A stretch of 40,543 nt of DNA, from contig JAHEQA010000037.1 of NCBI GenBank assembly GCA_019561615.1, forward strand, positions 1 to 40,543. Direction: 5' to 3'. Below, in pieces: positions 32,509 through 39,933 of the stretch. Below the pieces are notes generated by a model, which saw only the letters and a program-made list of their open reading frames with translations, was not told the DNA's origin and made no database searches. The stretch is from Methanothermococcus sp. SCGC AD-155-E23. Its GTDB lineage: Archaea; AGJL01; Methanococci; Methanococcales; Methanococcaceae. Positions within the stretch are counted from its first letter, which is position 1; every line of letters begins with the position of its first letter. The translations under genes were made by a program, and so were the position numbers.

Positions 32509-33297
32509 ATGCAGGTGAACACCATAGACCATATTGCCCACAACAACAGGTTACGTCATATCAACCCCAAGTTAAAGGTACTATTTGCACTCTCTATGCT
32601 TTTGATTACCCTCTTCTCAAAATCCATCCTTGTACCTTTAATTGTAGCCTTAATAATGATAACCCTAACTGTTTTTGTAGCCAGGGTTCCACTGAGGATA
32701 TACCTACCCCTTTTATCAGTTCCCATAGGCTTTGGTATACTTACAGTAATCCTCATGGGTATCATCTACACAGGTGGTGAAAAGCTACTGTCTATAAATA
32801 TCTTCAACTTCAACATCTCCATCTACAGTTACGGTGTTAACTTAGGGTTGTTAGTATTCAGTAGGATGCTAGGGGGTGTTACCTCCACCCTCTTCCTGGC
32901 ATTTACAACCCCTATGACAGAACTCTTCTATATACTGAGGGAGTGGAGGGTTCCATCTACTCTACTGGATATTGCCATGATGATGTACAGGTATATCTTT
33001 ATCCTACTGGAGGAGATGATAAGGATAGTAAATGCCCAGCATACAAGGTTGGGATACAAGGATTTAAAAACCACCTACAAGTCCCTAGGTACATTGGCAG
33101 CTATCCTCTTTATAAGGGCCTGGGAGAGGGGGGAGAGATCCTTCATCACCATGAGTTGCAGGGGATACAGGGGGGACTTAAAACTTTTAAATAAAATAGA
33201 GTCTCCAGGTGTGAAGTATATACTCTTAATAGTAGTAGTGGATATATTTCTCCTGATACTCTCCTACTTGACTGCAGATTTTAAAGTGATTACCTAG
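32509..33297 (+). CDS. cbiQ: CbiQ, transmembrane coupling subunit of the cobalt ECF transporter
   Basis: 262 residues. IDHIAHNNRLRHINPKLKVL (cited from residue 6), four to six membrane helices and the cytoplasmic coupling helix with AWERGERSFITMSCRGY (the ERG-type ATPase contact) identify a CbiQ/EcfT protein. It links the CbiMN part to a CbiO ATPase. No cbiO follows, unlike in M. jannaschii; the next gene is taw3 on the other strand, 3 bp away. GGTG lies 5 nt before the ATG. Confidence 0.95.
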   Translation: MQVNTIDHIAHNNRLRHINPKLKVLFALSMLLITLFSKSILVPLIVALIMITLTVFVARVPLRIYLPLLSVPIGFGILTVILMGIIYTGGEKLLSINIFNFNISIYSYGVNLGLLVFSRMLGGVTSTLFLAFTTPMTELFYILREWRVPSTLLDIAMMMYRYIFILLEEMIRIVNAQHTRLGYKDLKTTYKSLGTLAAILFIRAWERGERSFITMSCRGYRGDLKLLNKIESPGVKYILLIVVVDIFLLILSYLTADFKVIT

Positions 33298-33300
33298 TAA

Positions 33301-33879
33301 TTACAACCTTTCTAAAGCCCTGTAGAATCTGTGGAATAACTCCCTGGATATCCTTAACTTAGTATTTCCAACCTTCAACAACATCTTAAGGTAGTCCTCA
33401 TCTACCAGGATATCTCCCTCTAAACCAATTGGTGCATCTATTTTATAGGTACTTACTATCTCCACCATCACCCTTCTCCCTGTTATGGACTTTATAGAGG
33501 AGGCCTTTAAACCGCTGTGGATGGCAAGATCCAGGAGTCTCTTTGCAGCAGGGATATCCCTGGCAGCTACATGGAGAATTGGAGAGTTCATTACAAAAAC
33601 TATCATCTCGAAATCCCTGGATCTCCTCTCCAAGGCCTCAAATAACTCCCTCTCCTCTCCGTAGTGGTGCCACTTCCCCAACCATCTCGAGTGCACCTTG
33701 GGATTCTTACCCCTTGGAAACTCCATTATACCACATCTTCCAAAGCAGGAGCTAGTTGTGTAGTAGTCCTCCATCTCGTTTATCCTCTCAAGGATATAGA
33801 GTATACCCCTATCCACAAGGTTTTTCTCTAGAGCCTCCCTTAACTTCTCCATAGCCTTTTCTTTATCCCTTGGAAACAT
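33301..33879 (-). CDS. taw3: Taw3/TYW3, wybutosine-synthesis methyltransferase
   Basis: 192 residues from ATG 33879. YYTTSSCFGRCGI (about 39-51) and KVHSRWLGKWHHYG (about 61-74) are diagnostic of the TYW3 family, followed by FVMNSPILHVAARD and GLKASSIKSI. It N-methylates the tricyclic base in the wyosine pathway at tRNA-Phe position 37. The ribosome binding site is weak (GTG, 6 nt); GTG 33888 is an alternative start. It is convergent with cbiQ (3-bp gap) and divergent from tusA; the 74-bp gap holds TTTATAC/GTATAAA, TATA-like in both directions. Confidence 0.92.
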   Translation of the reverse strand: MFPRDKEKAMEKLREALEKNLVDRGILYILERINEMEDYYTTSSCFGRCGIMEFPRGKNPKVHSRWLGKWHHYGEERELFEALERRSRDFEMIVFVMNSPILHVAARDIPAAKRLLDLAIHSGLKASSIKSITGRRVMVEIVSTYKIDAPIGLEGDILVDEDYLKMLLKVGNTKLRISRELFHRFYRALERL

Positions 33880-33953
33880 ATTGAACACTTTTTAAAATTA
33901 TTTATACAACAAACTCTCTAAGAGGTTTCAACTTATAAGTATTGGGGGAGACT

Positions 33954-34166
33954 ATGGAGTTAGATGTCCGTGGTCTTGTATGTCCAATGCCAGTCTTGAA
34001 GACAAAGAAGGCCCTGGAGGAATTGGCAAAGGGTGAGAGGTTAACTGTAATAGGGGACTACAAACCTGCCCTAGAGAATATTAAAAGGTTTGCAGAAACC
34101 CATGGTTATAGGGTAGTATCTGTAGAGGAATCCAAAGATCTCTTTAAAATTGTAATAGAGAAGTGA
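33954..34166 (+). CDS. TusA-family sulfur carrier
   Basis: 70 residues, LDVRGLVCPMPVLKTKKAL-type sequence from residue 3: the CPxP motif Cys (about residue 11) carries persulfide sulfur. ATG 33954 is chosen, with GGGGGAG just upstream; TTG 33942 would add four residues. TusA proteins pass sulfur to tRNA thiolation, molybdopterin or DsrE-type acceptors. The DsrE-like gene starts 11 bp after its stop, so the pair is probably one relay. A TATA-like box lies at about 33896-33908. Confidence 0.9.
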   Translation: MELDVRGLVCPMPVLKTKKALEELAKGERLTVIGDYKPALENIKRFAETHGYRVVSVEESKDLFKIVIEK

Positions 34167-34177
34167 GAGGTGATAAG

Positions 34178-34522
34178 TTGAAGTTTACAGTGATAATTAC
34201 CACAGCCCCCTACGGCCATGAGAGGGCCTACTCAGCCCTTAGATTTGCCCTTACATCCCTCCTAGAGGGTATCGATGTAAATATATTTCTCATCGAAGAT
34301 GGTGTCTACCTGGCCAAGAGATCCCAAAACCCCTCTGGCTTCCCAAACTACCTGGAGTACCTGAAAAACTGTATAGAGGCTGGGGCAGTTGTAAAGGCCT
34401 GTGGTCCCTGTTGTAGGGCCAGGGGTTTAAGTGAGGAGGATCTAATAGGGGGTGTGGTATTAGGTACCATGCACGACCTGGTGAACTTTGTAAAGGAGAG
34501 TGACAGGGTAGTCACCTTCTAA
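34178..34522 (+). CDS. DsrE/TusD-family sulfur relay protein
   Basis: 114 residues from TTG 34178, chosen because GAGGTG lies 5 nt upstream and translation then begins MKFTVIITTAPYGHERAY, the usual first beta strand. KACGPCCRARGLSEEDL (Cys about 76, 79, 80) carries the conserved active Cys region of the DsrE/TusD fold. GTG 34163 overlaps the tusA stop and is an alternative. With TusA it likely handles persulfide sulfur in the cytoplasm; the final acceptor is unknown. The last 4 bp overlap the opposing methyltransferase gene. Confidence 0.87.
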   Translation: MKFTVIITTAPYGHERAYSALRFALTSLLEGIDVNIFLIEDGVYLAKRSQNPSGFPNYLEYLKNCIEAGAVVKACGPCCRARGLSEEDLIGGVVLGTMHDLVNFVKESDRVVTF

Positions 34523-35661
34523 TCCACTGCAAAGAATAGACACTTGAGATACTCAAGATCCTTATTGGCCATGGTAATTACATGATCTGGAGATTGGGTC
34601 CTATAACCTCCAATCTGTTTAATCTCTTTTCTAGCCCTTAGGGAGGAGGATACCACAGTACTCTTGAAGGTCTCCCTGTCTATGTGGTGGGAACAGGAGC
34701 ATGTGACCAACATCCTTTTACTAAGTTTCAAGGCGAGATAGTTAAGGATGTTATAGGCCCTAAGTGCATTTTTAACATCCTTGGAGGTCCTTGTAAAGGA
34801 GGGGGGATCCAGTACTACGATGTCAAAGGACTCCCCCTCCTCTATCAACTCCCTCATAACGTCAAAGGCGTTGCCATGTATAAGGTGATACTTCTCGATG
34901 TTGTTTAGCCTCATATTCTCCTCTGCAACCTCCAAGGCCTTTTTGGATATATCTATCCCCCAAACCTCGGCACCCATCACCCCACAGTGTACAGCGAAGC
35001 CACCTGTATAGCAACATACATCTAACACCCTGTCCCCCTCCTGCACATACCTCTCTATATCTATCCTGTTGTCCCTCTGATCTAGGAAGAAGCCAGTTTT
35101 ATGCCCCCTTACATTAACCTTGAATCGCCCCCTGCCCTCCTCTATAACAGTCTCCATCTTACTCCTATCTCCAAATATCCTAGGTTTTACCCTGTTACCC
35201 TTCTTGGCACCTTGCATGTAGAGGGTGTCCATACCTGCAAGTTCCTCCACACATTCGTATATTACCGGTGCAAACCTCTCCATAACCTTGGAGGAGACCT
35301 GCATAGAGCCTATATCCTTATACCTGTCTAGTATTACACAGGGTAGGTAATCCCCCTCTGCATATATCATCCTGTAGGTATTCTTAAAACCAAGAACCTT
35401 CTCCCTGTATTCAATAGCCCTCTTTATTCTCCGGTAGAAGAAGTCCCTATCTATCTCCTCTCTCTTCAGTGTCAGTATCTTTACAGTGGCACTATCCCTG
35501 TTGTAGATGGCCCTGGCTACAAACTTGTCCCTGTAGTAGAGATCTACTATCTCATCCCTCTCAGGTAGATCCTCCCTATTCAATATACCCTTCAGGTATA
35601 CTATCCTGGAGAAGTTCTTGATAGATTCATAGGCCCTCTTATCTATCTGAAGCCTTACTAT
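34519..35661 (-). CDS. RlmI-like PUA-domain rRNA cytosine methyltransferase, probably starting at ATA
   Basis: 380 residues if started at ATA 35661. A PUA domain (1-75: VRLQIDKRAYESIKNF, then EIVDLYYRDKFVARAIYN) is followed by YRMIYAEGDYLPCVILDRYK, GHKTGFFLDQRDNR, the SAM motif VLDVCCYTGGFAV, VVLDPPSF and TCSCSHH with the likely catalytic Cys. This is the RlmI (23S rRNA m5C) family. The first ordinary start, TTG 35583, would remove 26 residues of the PUA domain and has no ribosome binding site. Upstream in frame there is no ATG, GTG or TTG back to the TAG stop, but AGGTG (35671-35667) lies 5 nt before ATA 35661. It follows atwA by 13 bp. Confidence 0.85.
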   Translation of the reverse strand: MVRLQIDKRAYESIKNFSRIVYLKGILNREDLPERDEIVDLYYRDKFVARAIYNRDSATVKILTLKREEIDRDFFYRRIKRAIEYREKVLGFKNTYRMIYAEGDYLPCVILDRYKDIGSMQVSSKVMERFAPVIYECVEELAGMDTLYMQGAKKGNRVKPRIFGDRSKMETVIEEGRGRFKVNVRGHKTGFFLDQRDNRIDIERYVQEGDRVLDVCCYTGGFAVHCGVMGAEVWGIDISKKALEVAEENMRLNNIEKYHLIHGNAFDVMRELIEEGESFDIVVLDPPSFTRTSKDVKNALRAYNILNYLALKLSKRMLVTCSCSHHIDRETFKSTVVSSSLRARKEIKQIGGYRTQSPDHVITMANKDLEYLKCLFFAVD

Positions 35662-35674
35662 GTTATCACCTGCC

Positions 35675-37327
35675 TCATTTGCCTAAAAACCTTGAGTTAC
35701 TTATCTCTATAAACCTATTGCAGACTTCCTCTGGATCCCCCTCCATCACCACCTTCCCCCTGTCTATAAGTATTACCCTGTCACTTATCTCCTTTATAAG
35801 TGGTATATGGTGACTTATAAGTACAACGGTGGTGCCATATCTGTCGTTTATCCTCTTTAAATAGTTTGCAACATCCCTCAAGGTAACAGGATCTAGGTCT
35901 CCAAAGGGCTCATCTAGAAGAAGTATCTTAGGTTTTGTCACCAGTTGTAGGGCAAGGGCTACCCTAACCTTCTCCCCACCACTTAACTCCAGAGGTGTTT
36001 TATTCAACACCTCCTCATCTAGGTTCAATGTTTTAAGGATCTCCACAGGATTGAAGTCCTCATCTACAAGGGCTGGAAAGAGGATATCTACAATATCCTG
36101 GGAGAGTCCCAGTTTCTCAAGTTTATTCCTCCTCTCCTCCTCTGGAAGATCTATCAACTGGTAGATCCCATCTACAACCTTTGGAGATATACCTAACTCC
36201 TTAGACTTTAACCTGGCAGAGGTGATGGCCCTCTCCCCCTTAACTCCAGCCCTGTACCTTAGCATCTCCCCTACTGTTAAGTAGTGGGGAAGGGAGAACT
36301 CCTGATGTAGTATCCCCATCTTCCTACGTAGCTCTATCCTCTTCCATCCGTACTCACTTAGATCCACCCCATCAACTATAATCTTTCCACTGTCTGGAAG
36401 TTCAAGGCCTGCAAGGAGTCTTAGAAGTACAGACTTTCCAGCACCACTTGGTCCAATGATGGAGAGTATCTCCCCCTCCCTAACCTGGAAGGAGATATTC
36501 CTCATATTCAAGGTCTCCCCACCCCCTACCACGAAGTACCTCTTAGATACATTCCTTACCTCTATTATGGCCCTATCCTTAGGTTTAGATCGCCTGATAT
36601 AGGGAGGTGACATCTCCTCTAAAAACTTCTCTATTACCTCCTCAGGTCTCCCCTCCATAACAATCCTACCCTCCTCCAGGAGGATGCACCTATGGCAGAG
36701 GTATCTATGGATCTCTGGGAGGTGGGAGGTAATTATTATAGGGACATTTAACTCCCTATTAATCTTCTTTAACACATCTAGGAGGATCTGCTTTGAGGCA
36801 GGACAGGCCATAGTTGCAGGTTCATCTAGTAGTAGTACCCCCTCTCCCCTCTCGTATATCTTTGCTATCTGCCTTGCCAGTATTAGACGTTGCTTCTCCC
36901 CCCCACTTAGCACATTTGCAAATACATCCTTCTTATGCTCCAACCCAACTAACCTCAATATCTCAAGGGCCTTTTTTTCATACTCCTCCCACTCCTCCTC
37001 CATAGGTAGGGATTCGTCACAGTTGTTCCTTACAGCGTATAACTTCCTTATGATGTTGTAGATTGCAGGTTCTGCCCAGAGTGCAAAGTTCCTCTGAAGA
37101 TGTATAGCTGTAACCTCCCTGAAGTTATCCCTTCTACCTAATATCTCCACATATCCCTCGTAGTCCCTATCTACACCCCTAAGTATCCTTATCAGTGTAG
37201 ACTTTCCAGCCCCAGATTTTCCCATCACTCCAAGTATCTCCCCCTTCTCAACCTGGAAGGAGATGTTATCCAGGGCCACCTTGTTATCATATCTCTTAGT
37301 TAGATTTTTAACCACCACTGCAGCCAT
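35675..37327 (-). CDS. atwA: AtwA, component A2 of methyl-coenzyme M reductase activation
   Basis: 550 residues, two ABC ATPase domains and no membrane segments. Domain 1: Walker A GKSGAGKST (about 35-43), LSGGEKQRL signature and LLLDEPATMACP. Domain 2: GPSGAGKSV (about 289-297), LSGGEKVRV and LLLDEPFGDLDP. The DEPATMACPASKQ stretch is typical of the methanogen A2 family (TIGR03269). It uses ATP in reductive activation of the nickel in MCR, with McrC and marker proteins. ATG 37327 is chosen: GGTG is 6 nt upstream; ATG 37339 is just before that site. It is divergent from the AGOG gene with 28 bp between starts; a TATA-like ATTTTATAATAT lies inside the AGOG coding region (about 37393-37382). 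Confidence 0.92.
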   Translation of the reverse strand: MAAVVVKNLTKRYDNKVALDNISFQVEKGEILGVMGKSGAGKSTLIRILRGVDRDYEGYVEILGRRDNFREVTAIHLQRNFALWAEPAIYNIIRKLYAVRNNCDESLPMEEEWEEYEKKALEILRLVGLEHKKDVFANVLSGGEKQRLILARQIAKIYERGEGVLLLDEPATMACPASKQILLDVLKKINRELNVPIIITSHLPEIHRYLCHRCILLEEGRIVMEGRPEEVIEKFLEEMSPPYIRRSKPKDRAIIEVRNVSKRYFVVGGGETLNMRNISFQVREGEILSIIGPSGAGKSVLLRLLAGLELPDSGKIIVDGVDLSEYGWKRIELRRKMGILHQEFSLPHYLTVGEMLRYRAGVKGERAITSARLKSKELGISPKVVDGIYQLIDLPEEERRNKLEKLGLSQDIVDILFPALVDEDFNPVEILKTLNLDEEVLNKTPLELSGGEKVRVALALQLVTKPKILLLDEPFGDLDPVTLRDVANYLKRINDRYGTTVVLISHHIPLIKEISDRVILIDRGKVVMEGDPEEVCNRFIEISNSRFLGK

Positions 37328-37355
37328 TAATATCACCATAATTGTTGTGATAACT

Positions 37356-38096
37356 ATGAGAGTAAATAGATTAAAGGATATTATAAAATCCCTGGGGATA
37401 GAATCTGCAAGACTTATCGAGGAGAAAATAGATCTACAGTATACCTATCTAAAGAATTTGAAAGAGAGGATAGATGAGGAGTTGTTTCTGAAACTTATAT
37501 TACTTAATGCCCTGGTATCCTATCAACTATCTACCACTGGAGAGAGGTGGTGGAGGGAGTTTTCAGAGTATCGCTGGGAGAGTATATCTGAGGATGTGGT
37601 GGAGGAGTATGTTAAATTTCTCTCCAACTCAAGGGGCAACAGGAGGTTTCTAGAGGGTAAGATAAAGAGAGTATATAAATTAAGACACTTCCTAGATACC
37701 CTATCCCTGGAGAGGTGTGAAAACTACTACAACAACATGGAGTCCCTGAGAAATGCCCTAGCAAGGGTGTTGAATACAAGGGGTGATGCAAAAACAGTGG
37801 TATTTGCAGTTAAGATCTTTGGATATGGAGGTAGGATGGTATTCAATAAATTTATCCCCTACCCCTACTCTGTAGAGATTCCCAGGGACAGTAGAATAGA
37901 GGGATACACCAGAAGGTTTACAGATGGAGATGTGATAAAATTTTGGAGTGAAGTTGCCCGGGATACTGGAGTCCCTCCTCTCCATATAGATTCCCTACTT
38001 TGGCCAGCTCTGGGAGACTGGGAGAGGGTAAAAAGACCTCTAAAAGCCCTAAATGAGGATGTGTATAAAAAGGTGAAGATGTTGATAGAGCTTTAG
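37356..38096 (+). CDS. AGOG, archaeal 8-oxoguanine DNA glycosylase/lyase
   Basis: 246 residues from ATG 37356; GTG with 6-nt spacing precedes it, and the longer ORF is antisense to atwA. LILLNALVSYQLSTTGERWW (about 48-67), DAKTVVFAVKIFGYGGRM (about 150-167, with the catalytic Lys likely in KTVVF) and TGVPPLHIDSLLWP (about 208-221) match Pyrobaculum AGOG. It removes 8-oxoguanine from DNA. M. jannaschii uses a different enzyme (Ogg2, MJ0724), so this is a possible difference between relatives. Its stop overlaps that of the beta-helix gene in TTAG (38093-38096). Confidence 0.88.
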   Translation: MRVNRLKDIIKSLGIESARLIEEKIDLQYTYLKNLKERIDEELFLKLILLNALVSYQLSTTGERWWREFSEYRWESISEDVVEEYVKFLSNSRGNRRFLEGKIKRVYKLRHFLDTLSLERCENYYNNMESLRNALARVLNTRGDAKTVVFAVKIFGYGGRMVFNKFIPYPYSVEIPRDSRIEGYTRRFTDGDVIKFWSEVARDTGVPPLHIDSLLWPALGDWERVKRPLKALNEDVYKKVKMLIEL

Positions 38097-39907
38097 GGCC
38101 TCTCTATCCTCACAGCCTCTCCATTCCTCCACTCTACGAAGATTGGCTCCCCTGGGAGGTCATCCAAGGTCTTGAAGTACTCCACTGCAGCCTTTGTACC
38201 CCATCTGTCAGAACCTGCCAGGAGTACTACTGTGTGACCGTTTATCTTCGTTACCTGTATAACCCCTCTATTCTTTCCTGGGTACTCGTTGGTTACCCTC
38301 ACTGGGAAGGCTCCCAGCTCCATGTACTTCCTCACTGTTGGATTTGCAACTGGACCTCCTATGAGGATACAGTCTTCCCTTATCTCTATGGGCGTCTTTA
38401 TCAACTCAACCTCTGATTTCAAATCCCTGGCAGAGAGGTCGAGATCTATCTCTGAACCTAGGATAACCCTTGCCTTAAGTACAAACTCCCTTATCTTCTC
38501 TGACTTGATGTCCTCTGAAACTATTATATAATGATCAAGGGTCTCTATTAGTGGATATTGGTCTCGATAGTACCAGTCTACTCTGTAGTATGTATCTCCA
38601 ATACCATCTCCATCCCTATCCTTTCCCCTATAGTCATACCAGTAGTTCCCCAGATAACTGGTATGTGGGATACCCCTGTAGCTGTAGGTTATCCTCTCAG
38701 GTGAGTGCCAGCTGTTGTTTTCTGAGTAGTAGGAATAGGCATTTTGACTGTTATTTATAAAGTTGTTTAGGTAGATCCTGTTGTCCTGAGAGTTAATGAG
38801 GTAGACACCCCACTTACTGCCTTGGATGGTGTTATACCTCACAGTGTTCTCATCCCCATACCAGAGGGAGACACCTATGTTATTCCCCTCTATACCATTA
38901 CCCTCTATCTCCACCCTTGTAGAGTAATCTAATTTAACACCTATCCAGTTATCCTCGATGAAGTTACCCCTGAGGGTACTGTTGTAGGAGTGCCAGAGGT
39001 GAATACCTCTCTCACCCCCTCCCCCCATACTGTTCCCCTCTATAAGACAATTCTCTGAATACCAGAGATAGATGCCGTTACCACTGTTCCAAAATCTATT
39101 ATCCCTCACCAGGATATTGGAGGAGTAGACAACTGTAACACCAACATCCACGTTACTTATATTGAGGTTTTCAACTCTCATATTACTACAGTTTAAAAGG
39201 ATCAGCTGTCCAGCATCTTCTGGGGCATGTCCCCCTACTTTATTCCTGAGATAGTAGAGAGGTCTACCGTTAACAGTGTTATTCTCTATACTATGGATCC
39301 AGTGTTCCACCTTCCAGCCTTCAATAAGTATACTGTTGTTGACAAAGATGTTGTTCACTATACTGTTGTTCCCAGAATAGAGTAGATATACACCTCTACC
39401 GTTGTTCACTATACTGTTGTTCTCCAGGAGGTTGTCCTCAGAGTACTCTAGTTTTACACCCCTCCACTTGTTGTTCACCACGGTATTGTTAGCTATAACA
39501 TTCCCCTCTGAGTGTTGGAGATAGATCCCCACGGAGTTATTCAATATATGATTGTTTCTTATAATGTTGTTGTTGGACTTCACCATAATTCCTGCAGAGT
39601 AGTTATTGGAGTTTTTAACTGTGAACCCCTCAATAACAACACCATCTGCCTTAACCACTATTACATCTCCAGACCCCTCCACATCGATGGTACATCTCTC
39701 AGGTCCATTTTTAGACCTTAAAGTTATAGGTTTGTCAATGACGATCCTCTCGTAATAGGTGCCATCTCCAACAACTATTACATCTCCAGGATTGGCAGCA
39801 TCTACAGCCTTCTGAATTGTAAAATACTTGCCAGGGATGTATATAGTACCTCCATAGATGGAAGTAACACCTAAAAATAGAAAGAGTATAAGAAGTATCC
39901 TTCTCAT
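38093..39907 (-). CDS. Secreted NosD-like beta-helix protein with S-layer C-terminal domain
   Basis: 604 residues. The start MRRILLILFLFLG is a signal peptide. Residues about 25-430 are right-handed parallel beta-helix repeats rich in NN (NNSIVNN, NNIIRNN, WYSENCLIEGN), as in NosD/CASH proteins that often bind polysaccharide. A calcium-type DRDGDGIGD (about 431-439) follows. The last 140 residues (CILIGGPVANPTVRKYMEL, then VVLLAGSDRWGTKAAVEYF) resemble the C-terminal domain of methanococcal S-layer proteins. There is no C-terminal membrane anchor. The protein is probably outside the cell, in or on the S-layer. GGTG lies 5 nt before the ATG. The DNA of the beta-helix contains direct repeats. 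Confidence 0.82.
   Translation of the reverse strand: MRRILLILFLFLGVTSIYGGTIYIPGKYFTIQKAVDAANPGDVIVVGDGTYYERIVIDKPITLRSKNGPERCTIDVEGSGDVIVVKADGVVIEGFTVKNSNNYSAGIMVKSNNNIIRNNHILNNSVGIYLQHSEGNVIANNTVVNNKWRGVKLEYSEDNLLENNSIVNNGRGVYLLYSGNNSIVNNIFVNNSILIEGWKVEHWIHSIENNTVNGRPLYYLRNKVGGHAPEDAGQLILLNCSNMRVENLNISNVDVGVTVVYSSNILVRDNRFWNSGNGIYLWYSENCLIEGNSMGGGGERGIHLWHSYNSTLRGNFIEDNWIGVKLDYSTRVEIEGNGIEGNNIGVSLWYGDENTVRYNTIQGSKWGVYLINSQDNRIYLNNFINNSQNAYSYYSENNSWHSPERITYSYRGIPHTSYLGNYWYDYRGKDRDGDGIGDTYYRVDWYYRDQYPLIETLDHYIIVSEDIKSEKIREFVLKARVILGSEIDLDLSARDLKSEVELIKTPIEIREDCILIGGPVANPTVRKYMELGAFPVRVTNEYPGKNRGVIQVTKINGHTVVLLAGSDRWGTKAAVEYFKTLDDLPGEPIFVEWRNGEAVRIERP
39351..39422. repeat. 21-bp direct repeat in the beta-helix coding region
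   Basis: The same 21-bp sequence begins at 39351 and at 39402, 51 bp apart (17 codons), and encodes NNSIVNN twice. It reflects recent duplication or conversion between beta-helix coils. Such repeats can expand or contract, changing the length of the surface protein. Confidence 0.75.
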
Positions 39908-39933
39908 TATCTCACCTTAAAGTTTTATAATAA

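Noticed and set aside
35583-35674. Frameshift or pseudogene at the start of the RlmI-like gene
   Set aside because: Careful reverse complementing shows one continuous frame from the ATA to the TTG with PUA-like sequence; no frameshift is needed.
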